Positions 21,570 through 32,700 of a stretch of DNA of 64,000 bases are shown here, piece by piece. Both the position numbers and the translations under genes were made by a program. Source of the DNA: Hermatobates lingyangjiaoensis (Eukaryota > Arthropoda > Insecta > Hemiptera > Hermatobatidae). The DNA is taken from the NCBI GenBank assembly GCA_026182355.1, contig JAPFBL010001617.1, forward strand, positions 2,703,501 through 2,767,500. Reading direction: 5' to 3'. Position 1 is the first letter of the stretch. The number at the start of each line of letters is the position of its first letter. The notes under the pieces were generated by a model. The model ran no database searches, was not told the DNA's origin, and saw only the letters and a list, made by a program, of their open reading frames with translations.

Positions 21570-23530
21570 ACATATATACACTAGTACCAATACTCTATGG
21601 GGAGCTGAGCAAGTTACACCTTCCTCTTCCGAGTTCCTTTGGGCAGTAGAACAAAGGGGCAACTTATTTGCGTGGAAAGAGTTTGACATTTTCTTCCGTT
21701 TCCCTCAGTTAACCTCATAAAATAGGGGCGAGATCTGTCTCAAAATTTCAAACGGACCAATCCTCAATTTTTCCTTTTATTTTGATTATGTTTGGTTCTG
21801 TTTTCAACGAAGACCATATCACCAACTTTAAAGTCATATGAGGTTCCATGTCTATCAATCTTGTTTTATTTGCCATAAAGTTTTTCATTAAGTTTAAAAA
21901 TGCCTTCGTTCTATCTACATCCAGCGGTGGGTTCTGATTTTCATCCTGAAATTAAGTCTCAATTGGGCATATTATTGATTTGATTCTGGGTAAAAGGTAT
22001 ACTGGTGAACATTTTGTTACTGAATAAATAGATTATGATATTATATTTTTACACATTTTTCGGCGATAAATGGATCAACATTGTTTTTCATGTTTACTGT
22101 TGATTTTGCCTCTTATTCTGTTTTCTAGATCGGTTTCCACTATGAAATCCCCAACTGTGTTAATTGACATAATTTCTAACGGTTCTCAAGCTGGACCAAG
22201 TTTAGACATCAGACCATTATTCTACTTTTTTGCATCTTATTTTCAATACAAATGGAGCACCTTCTGCAAAATACACTAACAAAAGAAATTGAGATTTTTG
22301 AAGTAATAATATTGTATAATGGTTGCGAGCGTTTGGGCAACACCAATATGGCCATCTCGTGTATAAGTGTGATAAATTTTTTCCCAAAATTAGTCGAAAC
22401 AGATATTTTAGGCTTGTTCTTCACTTTCTTGAAAATAACTTTATTGTGCATCTCGGTGTTCTTTGCTGTTCACAATTCAGAAAGATTACTTTTTTGATTG
22501 TTTAACAAAGGCAATTTTTGATTAATTGAGAAAACTGTTCACATCCGTCAGTCGGCTTGAATTCGACGTTTTTTCATAGCAAGTTGTGAAGTGGTTTAAA
22601 CTTTTTTGAGCTATTTTCATTGTAATGTATCGAAGATAGGAATTAATACATCCTAGAATACTTCGTTTTCCTGAATGGTCAGTTGGTTGTTTCATTTTTT
22701 TTTATCGCCATCAGATTTTCTTGAGCCGGAGAGACTTGATTATAATGAATAAGATGACCTAGATATTTTACTGAAGTTGTTGCGAATACACATTTTACTA
22801 ATTTTATCTTTAGTCTTTCAAAACTCAGAACTTCAAGTACTTTTGTGATATGTTGAATGTGATCATCCCACGTTCTTGAAAATATATGGATGTGATCAAT
22901 ATAATTTGCGCAGAAACCATCTAGTTTATTTCTTCGAATTATGTAAGATAAAATGCGTTAAAAAAGGCTGGCGCATTATTAAGGCCGAAAGGAAGAACTT
23001 AAAATTGAAATTTTCTAGCTTTTGTGATAAATGATATGAACTGGGTCAGCATTGTTCAGACGAATGCACCAACATGCTGAATTTATGTTGATAACTGAAT
23101 TTATGTTGATGTAGTGACAATTGGACACATTATCTGTAATATCATTTATTGTGGGAAAATAGCAGGATTCAGCTATTATTAACTATTTAATTTGCGAAAA
23201 TTTATACCAAGTCTCGATTTACGTCCATCATCTTTTTTGAAAACATGTGTTACTGGTGGTGCGTAGTGTGAATCAGAATTAAATTAATCTCTTCTATTAA
23301 ATTAGCTTCCAATAACTTTTTAATGTGAGTAGACATTTCTTTTTGATCAGGAATAGAACACTTGAAAGTCTGGAAGTAACATATTCATCACATATTAATT
23401 TTATTTCAGCTGGGTTTAATCTTGCATTACCTACATCAAATTTGTCTGTAGCAATAATGCGTTTATAATTATCAATCAGATTAGATATCTCAGATTTTTT
23501 ATTTTCCTCTGTTATATGATCTAGGTTTAT
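21570..23530 (-). pseudogene. Ty3/gypsy-type retrotransposon pol remnant
   Basis: Read from 23530 down to 21570 it follows gypsy pol order. First is the RT entry region (LNPAEIKLICDEYVTSR; KKLLEANLIEEI), then THVFKKDDGRKSRLGINFRK. Next is LPFGLNNAPAFF (RT motif), then a YIDHIHIFSRTWDDHIQHI block with His in place of the second catalytic Asp, and VKYLGHLI. A degraded RNase H/integrase part follows, ending with VGDMVFVENRTKHNQNK, like the integrase C-terminal domain. Stops and frameshifts are frequent throughout, so it is dead. No LTRs or intact gag were recognised. The upstream end is overrun by a TTACTATAAG-family copy at 23637. Confidence 0.75.
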
Positions 23531-23636
23531 TTAAACCTGTATATTATTTATATTTTTATCGGAATTAATTCCAACGTAATTATTTGATTCATTTTGAACG
23601 GGTATTGTCTTTAAGTCATCTAGTTTAATTATTTTT

Positions 23637-23933
23637 GCTTTACTATAAGTAAAGTATAGTGATCGTGAAAAAATCCGATCTCGAGATTTTGACGGAATTT
23701 TATGTTTTGAGGTCCCAGAAGTCGTTTTATGAAGTTTTTTCGATGATGTCTGTGTGAGTGGGTGGGTTGATGAGTATGTATCCAAAGTTTGTGGCCACGC
23801 TACGTTCCAGAATCTTTGATGGATCAAATTGATATTTTACACAAAAATGGGTCTCATAGTGTAGATGAGCCCTATTGTAAGGGAGCAATTATGCATGATG
23901 GTGGGTGGGTGGATGAGTGAGTGAGTGAGTATG
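23637..23933 (+). mobile_element. TTACTATAAG-family 5' fragment
   Basis: It starts CTTTACTATAAGTAAAGTAT and passes through the microsatellite into GGATCAAATTGATATTTTAC. It ends in a second GTGGGTG/GTGA run where an unrelated inverted-repeat element starts. Confidence 0.7.
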
Positions 23934-24025
23934 CAGGGCTGTGCAGTCGGAGTCGGGGCATATTTTCGACCTTGAGGAGTCAGAGTCGGGAGAAATCAGT
24001 GGACTCCAACTCCGACTTCTCTCGT
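23934..24025. mobile_element. GGAGTCGGAGTCG-type MITE end
   Basis: The stretch begins CAGGGCTGTGCAGTCGGAGT and contains GAGTCAGAGTCGGGAG and CCAACTCCGACTTCTC. CAGGG ends with repeated GAGTCGG are typical of widespread hAT-like miniature elements. Only one terminus is clear. Confidence 0.5.
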
Positions 24026-24208
24026 ATTTAAATTACTTGTGTACATGAAAAAGGCATTAAATAATATAACATGATTAATTAGTCAATTAGGAATTTTTCT
24101 CTTGGGAGAAGGATATTGGATATTTGATCGTAAGCACAAAATGTTTAGTTTAGTTTAGTAGAAAATATCTGGCCTTACCTGTTCAGTGTTTCGGAAGATT
24201 AATAATTA

Positions 24209-24262
24209 AAAATCTGGAGTGGCCTACACTCAACTTTACTGTAAGAAAATATAATATCAAAC
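24209..24262 (-). mobile_element. TTACTATAAG-family 3' end, solo
   Basis: AATCTGGAGTGGCCTACACT, then CAACTTTACTGTAAG and AATATCAAACTTCTTGG: reverse complement of the family 3' terminus. Together with the 5' fragment at 23637 it may bracket decayed sequence, but orientations differ. Confidence 0.6.
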
Positions 24263-24544
24263 TTCTTGGTTATATGATGTCCTATATAAATATAACCAAG
24301 ACATAATGTCCTACATAAATGTCCTATATATGTAATTTCCCTCTTTAAGCTTATTTCTTCAATTAGTAGATTGACTCAAGACAATTGCTAAAACATCAGA
24401 TTTAATTAAAAGATAGTGTACATTATAAATCATAACAAACTGTCCAACGGATAGAAATAATCTACTTACCTAAAACATCAGAATTGAATCTGTGCCAAGA
24501 TGTCCATGAATTAAATACTTTAAGTTACCTGCCCCGTATTATCA

Positions 24545-24968
24545 ACTTCATAGATAAAACAAAACCAATGAATACGAGTACGTCATTGTGTTTTACATCT
24601 CCGTAGGTGGAGGACTCTTTTTTCCACTGAGAAAAGAGTAAGGGGTCATTTCGATGAGTGAAACATGCTGGCCTCTGTAACTTCTTTTCCGCAGTCCAGT
24701 ACGTATGTGGTATTCGAAATTTTTCTTTTGATCGAAAAGGGCCACTTCTTACTTCGTCTAATTTGTTCCTGTTAATTTTATTTTCATTCCATATTACATT
24801 CGATAAACTCATGTTCTTGTCTGTTCTTATACACTCTCTTTTTATTTTTCAAATACATTTCATCTGAGTTCTTCATTGCTTGTATTCTGTCTTTATGTAA
24901 ATCATAATCTGTTTGCAATATAGCTGGTAGAATTTCTGTTGTATGCCCGTATAGAAGATAAGCAGGTG
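24545..24968 (-). pseudogene. Ty3/gypsy integrase C-terminal fragment
   Basis: The minus strand reads SPAYLLYGHTTEILPAILQ, KDRIQAMKNSDEMYLKNKKR, and, after a frameshift near 24800, RNKLDEVRSGPFRSKEKF. SPAYLLYG is the typical end of the integrase core, and KL----GPF is the GPY/F module. The upstream end is cut by (TA)n at 24970 and PLE sequence. It appears to be a different copy from the remnant at 21.6-23.5 kb, since the C-terminal regions differ. Confidence 0.7.
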
Positions 24969-24969
24969 A

Positions 24970-24992
24970 ATATATATATATATATATATATT
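24970..24992. repeat. (TA)n, left border of second PLE palindrome
   Basis: A TA run between the gypsy integrase fragment and the PLE N-terminal frame (LLPKFTNI followed by YIYIY on the minus strand). Confidence 0.9.
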
Positions 24993-25026
24993 CGTAAATT
25001 TTGGTAGCAGCCCTTCCTTGATACAC

Positions 25027-25909
25027 ACATTATTGAAAATGACACCAAATTTAGCTGATACCTGTTTCTTAACAAGTTTCTCAATTTTTCTAAATAACAC
25101 TCTCGTTATTTCGTCTACACAATAAAGTACATCTCCTATGGTCGACATGTTGCGAATGATCAACATTCATCATCAGGACGTGAATAAGATCTAACGTGAA
25201 AACCTGGTTTATTATATACACAGAGAAGGTAGAAGGGGGGGTTGTTTTCCATAAAGTTTAAGAATAGTTGGGCGTTAATCTGTGGGGTGAGTGGCCTCCC
25301 GGCCTGCGTCGCTACCTGCAAGGGTTTCTGTCTGCCCTTGATGTGAACTAAACAGCTTCAAAATACGGCTACTATTTTCCACCTGAAAATTAAGGAGTGG
25401 CTTGAATTTTTGAATTAATATAGCCTCTAAAATTTTCAGTTTATGGTGGTTACTCTCTTTTTTTTTATTATTTTGGTATTTGTAACCAGCATCTCTCTTG
25501 TTAATTTAACATTATGCTTGTCTTGCGTATTCAAGCCACTCCTTAATTTTCAGGTGGAAAATAGTAGCCGTATTTTGAAGCTGTTTAGTTCACATCAAGG
25601 GCAGACAGAAACCCTTGCAGGTAGTGACGCAGGCCGGGAGGCCACTCACCCCACAGATTAACGCCCAACTATTCTTAAACTTTATGGAAAACAACCCCCC
25701 CTTCTACCTTCTCTGTGTATATAATAAACCAGGTTTTCACGTTAGATCTTATTCACGTCCTGATGATGAATGTTGATCATTCGAAACATGTCGACCATAG
25801 GAGATGTACTTTATTGTGTAGACGAAATAACGAGAGTGTTATTTAGAAAAATTGAGAAACTTGTTAAGAAACAGGTATCAGCTAAATTTGGTGTCATTTT
25901 CAATAATGT
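25027..25909. mobile_element. Second palindromic Penelope-like insertion
   Basis: Left arm 25027-25407 and right arm 25529-25909 are reverse complements of about 381 bases, with a 121-base centre. Both ends meet TA runs (24970-24992 and about 25909-25922). Each arm contains, from centre outward, the end of the PLE protein, a GC-rich terminal segment, a hammerhead-like motif and the start of the PLE ORF (ITRVLFRKIEKLVKKQVSAK, then FNNV). The centre carries the rest of the C-terminus on the minus strand: KHNVKLTREMLVTNTKI, then, after a frameshift, LKILEAILIQKFKPLLNFQ. Architecture equals that at 3087-4024 but sequence differs, so it is an independent event of the same type. Confidence 0.8.
25760..25797 (+). 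ncRNA. Hammerhead ribozyme-like motif
   Basis: CTGATGA (25760-25766) is followed by a perfect 5-bp stem GAATG/CATTC with loop TTGAT, then GAAAC (25783-25787) and ATGTCGAC. This is the best hammerhead core in the window. Stem III would be very short (AC/GT), as in minimal PLE hammerheads. The opposite-arm copy (25152-25176) has GCAAC instead of GAAAC. Confidence 0.5.
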
Positions 25910-25925
25910 ATATATATATATAATT

Positions 25926-26032
25926 TAAGAGCTTCAGAGGAGGCAATTATCTGTCTTCTCAAAGCTCGCTCTCCTCCTGGCCTTAACTTGTACCGTTAAT
26001 TTAATTTTTTTTTATTATTTTATTTTATTTTT

Positions 26033-26064
<32 letters not shown>

Positions 26065-26341
26065 TATTTTTTTTTTTAAATTGTTTATTGCTTCATTTAC
26101 TATTCTTCTCCTTCTGTTATTTTTATTTGCTTTTATTTGTTCTTTTTAGTTATTTTTCTCTCTGTAGTTAGTAGCTTACCTAGGACGGCCGACAGAGTGC
26201 GTGCGTGTTCGTTTGCATTCGGCCTACCTCTCAGTTAGCTTCAGCTACTCAAAGGGACTACTTCTACCCGATGACGACGACTGTCGAAATATCGTTGTGA
26301 GTCTTTTGTGTGTATCTTTATTTGTTTTTTCTCTTTCATGT
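25926..26341 (+). mobile_element. PLE terminal unit 1
   Basis: It starts AGAGCTTCAGAGGAGGCA, passes GTACCGTTAATTTAATT and a long ATTTT-rich run, then a CCGATGA-hairpin-GAAATATCG motif at 26268-26289. It ends at (TA)n. It is homologous to 26665-27084. No protein is encoded. Confidence 0.6.
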
Positions 26342-26343
26342 GT

Positions 26344-26388
<45 letters not shown>
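26342..26388. repeat. (TA)n joining two convergent PLE units
   Basis: About 23 TA units. Unit 1 runs into it from the left, and a minus-strand PLE N-terminal fragment runs into it from the right. Confidence 0.9.
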
Positions 26389-26392
<4 letters not shown>

Positions 26393-26600
26393 CATTAAAG
26401 ATCTTGCCAACATTAAGTTTAGAATGTTTCCTACATACCTTTTCAAGGTTTCGAATGCTACTTTTCCATCTTTGTGGTATCATATAAATTAACTCACCGA
26501 TTTTTTTATCTTTAAATATATTTTTCATATTACATGTCCGACGTTTCGGTCTACGTTGACCATTATCAAGGATTCTATATACAAGGTTTTTTAAACAAAT
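26389..26600 (-). mobile_element. PLE N-terminal fragment with hairpin motif
   Basis: On the minus strand a hairpin (GGTC, loop AACGTA, GACC) followed by GAAACGTCGG (26571-26541) precedes an ORF reading KNIFKDKKIGELIYMIPQRW, then IRNLEKVCRKHSKLNVGKIF. The ORF dissolves into (TA)n at FNEV, slightly earlier than in the other copies. Confidence 0.6.
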
Positions 26601-26664
26601 AAATAATAAATAAGTATTTATTAGAATTGTTAAAAAAACCTCTCAAACAAATCCCCGAGTCTAA

Positions 26665-27081
26665 TTCCCATGTCACCCTTAGAGCTTCCGAAGAGGCATT
26701 CATATGCCTCCTTGGGGCTCGTTCTCCTCCTGGTCTCAACCTGTACCGTTAATTAATTATTTTTTATTTTATTATTATTATTATTTTATTATTATTATTT
26801 TATTATTATTATTTATTTTTTATTATTATTATTATTTCGTATTTTATATATTTATTTTATATATTTTTTATCTTGTTTTCTAAATAAATATTGGAGGGAT
26901 TTCTATTTTTCCTCTCCTCCGCTGGGGAGCAGCATTGCGGTGGTTCCACGAGTTACTCTGGTGGCCAGTAGCAGTTTGCTTCTCAACGCGAGTACTTCGC
27001 ACTTCTTCCCGATGACGACGGATGTCGAAATATCGAAATGAGTTCTGTAGTGTCTTTCTGTGTTCTTTTCTATGTGTTAAA

Positions 27082-27123
<42 letters not shown>
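26665..27123 (+). mobile_element. PLE terminal unit 2 with (TA)n
   Basis: It repeats unit 1 in the same direction: AGAGCTTCCGAAGAGGCATT, GTACCGTTAATTAATT, ATT-rich run, CCGATGA-hairpin-GAAATATCG (27009-27036), TGTGTTCTTTTCTATGTGTT and a TA run at 27085-27123. Two such units about 740 bases apart show tandem insertion of PLE ends. Confidence 0.6.
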
Positions 27124-27127
<4 letters not shown>

Positions 27128-28495
27128 TTGTATAGGTATCACAGTTATACAATATTATTGGTTAATTATGAATGAAAGGACGAATAAGAATACAGTAGAA
27201 ATTATTTGATTATATATTATATATTTCTGTGAAATAATCATTACATTCAGAAAATCCGTCTACAGAAAAAAAGTAATAAACTATTTTGACCATGTATAAA
27301 CTATATATATACCTGTACATTGTGATGCAATAATACATTGATGTATACTAGATAAGCATTTATGTCTATCTCTTCAAGATTAATTTTACTTGGTCAAAAT
27401 ATAGCTAACTCATGAATTTTCGGATTTTGTTAATTCTTTTTCTTGATATGTTACTATATATGGGATTCCACCGTGAGAAAAGGATTAGGGCAAGAATCAT
27501 AAACAGTTGCCAGTATATAATAAAAGTTGAAATATTGAAACAGTTTACTGCCCAGTATATCCTTTAATTGCAAGTAAAATAAATTGATTGAAATAATTTA
27601 GTCAATTTGAATCGCTATTTTGAATATTTTTTTTTTAATTTTATAAATACATCATAAGTAAATATTGTTTAAAACGGAATTCCATGTTACAAGTGTCTAA
27701 TTTAAAATTGCTTTGAAGAGTAATTTGATACATAGGTCTTTTATCTGACCACAAAATATGACCACAAAACCATTTTTAAGTTTTCTCTTGACGAAGTGCA
27801 CTACTTTTGAAAGTGGAATATTCAGACGTTCATGCCCTGCTTATGTTATTTTTTACTCTGCCATAACAGTGGAAAGGTGTTTCAGTATATTAAAAACTAC
27901 TAAAAAATACAGAAGAAACTGTCAAAAAATTTAGACTAAAGAATATTACATTACTGGTCTTGGACTATTGTGTTATGTGAATAAAAAATAGAATTATTTG
28001 AACTTACTTTAAATTAAAATAATTTTATGAATTGAAAATTAAAATGATTGAAATACAATTATTACAAAAATAAAAAAATACTATGGAAACTTGACGCATT
28101 TTTTGATGAGAAAGAATTTTTCTGCTTTTATAGGAATTATGATATATTGTCTAGATTAAGTCGAGTCAAAACAGTCCTTGCTAACAACAGTAATAAAATT
28201 CGTAGTGTTAATAAGTGATCTATGGAAATTATGCCTACAATAATTATTCAAAAAAATACGATATTTTTCCTTTTATGTGTAATAATCATGCTGACTTTTG
28301 TAAGATTATGAAAATGAAAATTTATGAAATCCTTTGTTATAAATGGAAACGTAACTTCTAGTCTATTTTATTCAGAGTAGGCCCTACCTAGCTGGCCTAT
28401 TCTGACGGTGGCACGTTACTTCAGCGTAACCTAGACTGTTTTTTACTGATTAATAATTCCAGTTGAACCGCTGTCTTCATAAATGTATATCATAT
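27124..28495. other. AT-rich non-coding DNA with one hAT remnant
   Basis: No host exon is seen. The only coding trace is the hAT-like fragment at 27850-27975. Confidence 0.4.
27850..27975 (+). pseudogene. hAT transposase dimerisation-domain remnant
   Basis: A short frame reads ITVERCFSILKTTKKYRRN, resembling the ERxFS-LK---N--R motif of the hAT C-terminal dimerisation domain. Stops surround it. Confidence 0.35.
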
Positions 28496-28499
28496 ATAT

Positions 28500-28630
28500 C
28501 TATATATATCAGTTATATGTGTATATGACAGATAAAAAAGAGCAACACAAAAAGAACGAAAACGCTTACTAGAATAAATATTTCGAACCGCAGTTACTTA
28601 TTTGTCCGGTTTGAACCGTTTCTATATTAT
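28500..28630 (-). mobile_element. PLE terminal unit fragment
   Basis: On the minus strand GCGGTTCGAAATATTTATTC is followed by TTTTTGTGTTGCTCTTTTTT. TA-rich runs lie at both ends. This resembles the tail type GTCGAAATAT...TGTGTTCTTTT. Confidence 0.4.
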
Positions 28631-30125
28631 ATATATATATAATTTAATATGTATTGATGACATGTCAAACAGGTTTTGATTAAGCCAGTTTGGCATTAAA
28701 ACTGACTGATGTAACCTTCTATCAATCTTCCTCAAATGAGGAGACCAACAGTTATCAAGAAACTTGTCGGAAGTTCCTATACTTGGATAGAAAAGCCTTT
28801 CCTAACTTCCTTAGTTAAGATATGTATTTATTCCATGATAAGTAACTTTGTACTGAATGGTTGCATTTATACTATGGATGACGAATGTTAAATATGATGC
28901 GTATTACAATAAGTGTACTCATTTGTAAGTTATTAATTCTTAATAAATATTTATACTTATTACATTTTTGTATATTAGATTTTAATAAAATTTTAAGGCT
29001 GATGTAAACTATTTTTGAGTCGATTTGAATGAGCATGAAAATGTATTTCTTTCATCAACATTTATTTTTTTATCTTACTGAACGGGCGTAGTTTAATTTC
29101 TCAAATTACTACCAGTTGTAATATATAAAACTAATTTAATAAAAAATATTTGCATGATGCATGATATTTATCTAAAAATTAATTGAAAACCTTTTTGTCA
29201 TTTATAGGTATTTAAATAACTTTAAAAGAGTATCATGAATTAATAAGTGAATGTTCTTCATATTTTATAAGTTTTTTTATTTTCTTTTGTCAGCTACTAA
29301 ATTAAGCAGGTATATTAATTTGAAAATCACAGGGAATTTAATTTTAATAAAAAAAAATTAATAGGAATATATTCCAAATCACCCGAATGGGTACATATTT
29401 GGATATTATTGCAAGTAAATATGAGTTATTGTTGAATGATAAATCAATTATTTTCCTGTGACTGTCTCAACTTCTCTTTAATAAGTGTTAATGTTTTTTT
29501 ATATTTTTTTGTACTCATTAAATGTTATCAGTATGACTTGGACTGATATTTTTTTATTATATTATTTTCACTGATTATACGAAAATATTGCATTATTCTA
29601 TGTATAATTATGAATGAATAATATAATAATAATAATTATCACTTTAATGAGTGATATGGGAGGGCCAGGTTATCCCAGTGAATATTTGGCAGCATATTCA
29701 TGGATGGTATATTTGATAAACAAATTTATGTTCATCAAGAAACATCAAGAAAAAATGTCTGTCAGTTTGTCTGTAAAATTTTGTTATATAAACTCAGCCA
29801 CCATAAGATATAGCTAGCTGAAACATTGACAGTAGATTTGTGTATGTCTAATTTAATTATTTTTATTATTATCGTGAATATCTTATAGATTTGTGTATGT
29901 CTAATTTAATTATTATTTAATTATTGTGAATTTGGTGATCTGATTAGTCGGAGGAGAATTGGTTTCAGGGAATTTGAGGTAAAAGTGATCTTACTAGAAG
30001 GCTAGAGCGAGAAGTTTTCTGTCTTCATTGATAGTCAGACACCTAATGCAAGTTTCTATTGATTCCATCCTTAGATCACGCTTGTTATCGATATTTCTCG
30101 CATAAAAAGGAGCATTGGAATACCA
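28631..30125. other. AT-rich non-coding DNA
   Basis: No exon or element is recognised. A 40-50-base direct repeat (GATTTGTGTATGTCTAATTT) occurs at about 29835 and 29888. Confidence 0.45.
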
Positions 30126-30129
30126 TGTA

Positions 30130-30540
30130 TAATCAACTTTTTGATTCCGTCAACGACGGGAACGTTGCAAGTATTATATAAGTCAATAAATTATTTATTT
30201 CTTCCATTATAAACATAATTTTAATTTCATTGTATTCACTGAAAATATTTTTAAGTCAATGAAACAATGTAAATAAATATCAATGAATTCTCAAATATTG
30301 CAGGTGATCTGTTAGTATAGGATAAACAATCAGTTTTTACAGCTTTATTGCTCTTTGCCGTTATTGAAAACCGGGAATTTTTTTTAAAAATTACTAATTT
30401 TTTTGTTCAATTTTTGTCAAATATTCATGGTTTTTATTTTAATAAGCCGTTTAGCGTCAAAAAAATATTTTCTGATACCAGGAAATGTCCTGTAACGCCC
30501 CTTCGGTGAATGTAATTTTGATAAAAAATTATCTCAACTT
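30130..30540 (-). mobile_element. TTACTATAAG-family fragment, split by an insertion
   Basis: The minus-strand middle part of the repeat (GCAGGTGATCTGTTAGTATA; AATAAGCCGTTTAGCGTC; GCCCCTTCGGTGAATGTAAT). The family sequence resumes at 32105 in the same direction, so 30545-32100 was inserted into it. Confidence 0.6.
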
Positions 30541-31214
30541 ATTTTACATTATTAGTATGGGAAACCGTCGTACCTTGTAAGATGATCCTGGAGTTGTTGG
30601 AGCGCTTCCGGACGTTGTCCATCTTCGATCGCAACTAAGCTACTAGGCTTTTATGAAGGGGTTATTTGTCAAGTCCACTGCTATCTTAATATTATTATTA
30701 GATCTTATTGAGTTATTTTTCATTTTTAATTTTTTTAGTTATTATTTAGTTGGAAAATTATTTAGTCATAATACAAACTTAATAAAAAAAATATTAAAAA
30801 ATAGAAAGAAAAAAAATAGAATAGACACGACTCTGAGTTCGTGCTCTGCACTGATACGCCATAGAGGCGGACATCAAGACTGGGTGTGATACTGGGGAGT
30901 CTGTGTGTACACCACGCATACCATTGATTCCGAGCCAACATCTGTTCCCATTCAACCGATTGAAATGTCGCGTCAGCGTCTGTTTTGCAATGACGGTAAC
31001 TAAGTTACTTAGGAGAAACTCTATCTACCGCAGAAATTGAAGTGAGTGAGACCAAGTTTTTCTCACATGGTCAACTGCAGTTTGCTTGCCCAAGAGTCAG
31101 AGGATCAAACTCTTTGTTCTTCCATGAACCTAATGTGGTGTATACAGAGGCATTTACTTAACACTGTAAAAATAATAATATTTTCTACTATTCTATAATT
31201 TCTAATGATATTTT

Positions 31215-31480
31215 GGAATACCATGATCATCGAATTTTTGATTCTGTCAAAGACGAGAACGTTTGCTGGTCTTATATAAGTCAATAAATTATTTAATTTT
31301 TCCATTAAAAACATAATTTTTATTTCATGATATTCACTCAAAATATTTTTAAGTCAATCAAACAGTATAAATAAATATCAATAAATTCGACAAATATAGC
31401 AGATGATCTGTTAGTCTAGGATAAACAATAAGTTTTTATAGCTTTATTGCTCTTTGCCGTGATTGAAATTTCATGAATTT
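31215..31480 (-). mobile_element. TTACTATAAG-family fragment nested in the insertion
   Basis: It matches 30130-30370 in the same direction (AGCAGATGATCTGTTAGTCT; TATTGCTCTTTGCCGTGATT) and ends abruptly where PLE coding sequence starts. Confidence 0.55.
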
Positions 31481-31488
31481 TTTTTATA

Positions 31489-31901
31489 ATTAATATAAAA
31501 CGGAAAATATAATTAATAACTATGAAAAAAGCGGAGTATATAAATTAAAATGTAAAGATTGTAACCAAATATATATAGGATAGACGGGAAGAACCCTAAA
31601 ATTAAGACTTAAAGACTATTTAAATAATACAAAGAAATCCAATTTCGCAAATCACCTAACTGAACAAGGACCATACACCTGACAGTTTAGATACACAATG
31701 GACTTACTAAAGACAGGACAGAAAGGACAGAGACTCAATATAACTGAACAACTTAAAATCTATAAACATAAAAATACGGATAATATAATAAACGAACAAG
31801 TAAACCACCAAGCCGATATTCTATGTAAACCATTAATAAAAATAAAAAGACGACAGGACAGACAGTATGACGAAGTTAATAATATTAAAGAATCTGACTA
31901 G
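31489..31901 (+). pseudogene. PLE GIY-YIG endonuclease and C-terminus
   Basis: The plus frame reads KSGVYKLKCKDCNQIYIG, a stop for the expected Gln, then TGRTLKLRLKDYLNNTKKS, FANHLTEQGPYT, a stop, FRYTMDLLKTGQKGQRLNIT, then EQLKIYKHK and QVNHQADILCKPLI. The GVYKL-C--C---YIG-TGR---R core is the GIY-YIG nuclease with the zinc-binding cysteines specific to Penelope-like elements. The RLN--E-L-IYK helix follows as in the family. Two internal stops make it non-functional. No reverse transcriptase lies upstream. Confidence 0.85.
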
Positions 31902-32104
31902 ATAATAAAAAAATAAAAATCAAAAATAACTATAAGATCTAGTAATAATATTAAGATAGCAGTGGACAATACAAATATTCTACTGACTTCATAACAGCTC
32001 AGTAGCTTAGTTGCGATCGAAGATGGACAACGTCCGAAAGCGCTCCAACAACTCCAGGATCATCTTACGAGGTGCGACGGTTTCCCATACTAATAATGTA
32101 AATC

Positions 32105-32700
32105 ATAATGACCTCAGTGGTACTAACAATATGCATGTATTCAACTCATTTTACTCAGAATGTTCTATTTATAGGTTTAGTTTAATTTTGATCCGTTAAG
32201 CGGTATGGCTTGTATCGCTCTCACAATCTTTCAGATTGAATTATAAGTCAAAATATTTACATTTTATTGAAAAAAATGCCTGTTGTTTTATAAATCTGAA
32301 TATATTTTTTGTTTATTGCTTTTATAGCCTTAAAGAAAATGCTGAAATTTGAAGACGCTAGAATTAGTAGTTTAGGAGAAAAAAATGTAATCTAAAAAGA
32401 GGTTTTTTTAAAAAAAGTAACTTTCCCGTCATGCATAATTCCTCCCAAACAATAGGGCTCATCTACATTATCAGGCCCATTTTTTTGTAAAATTTCAACT
32501 GGACGATCAAGATTTTGGACCGTAGCGTGGTAACAATCTTTGGATACATACTCAACCATCCACCCACACAGGCAGAAATCATCGAAAGAAAACTTCATAA
32601 AACGACTTCTGGGGCTTCAAAACATGCAATTAAGTCATAATCTCGAGATCGAATTTTTTCACGATCACTATATTTACTTATAGTAAATTAAAGGATACAA
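32105..32700 (-). mobile_element. TTACTATAAG-family 5' half (continuation)
   Basis: It continues the copy broken at 30540, through the ACTC/CCACCCAC microsatellite remnant near 32560 to the 5' palindrome remnant TATATTTACTTATAGTAAAT at about 32670-32690. Confidence 0.6.

Larger units (their letters stand above)
30545..32100. mobile_element. Inserted segment with ~176-base inverted ends and a PLE C-terminus
   Basis: Ends 30545-30720 and 31921-32100 are inverted copies (ATTATTAGTATGGGAAACCG at the left end). Inside are unclassified sequence with a GC-richer part (30825-31130), another minus-strand TTACTATAAG-family piece (31215-31480) and a PLE C-terminal ORF. It looks like a PLE insertion with an inverted copy of its own end, overlaid by a second repeat. 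Confidence 0.5.
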
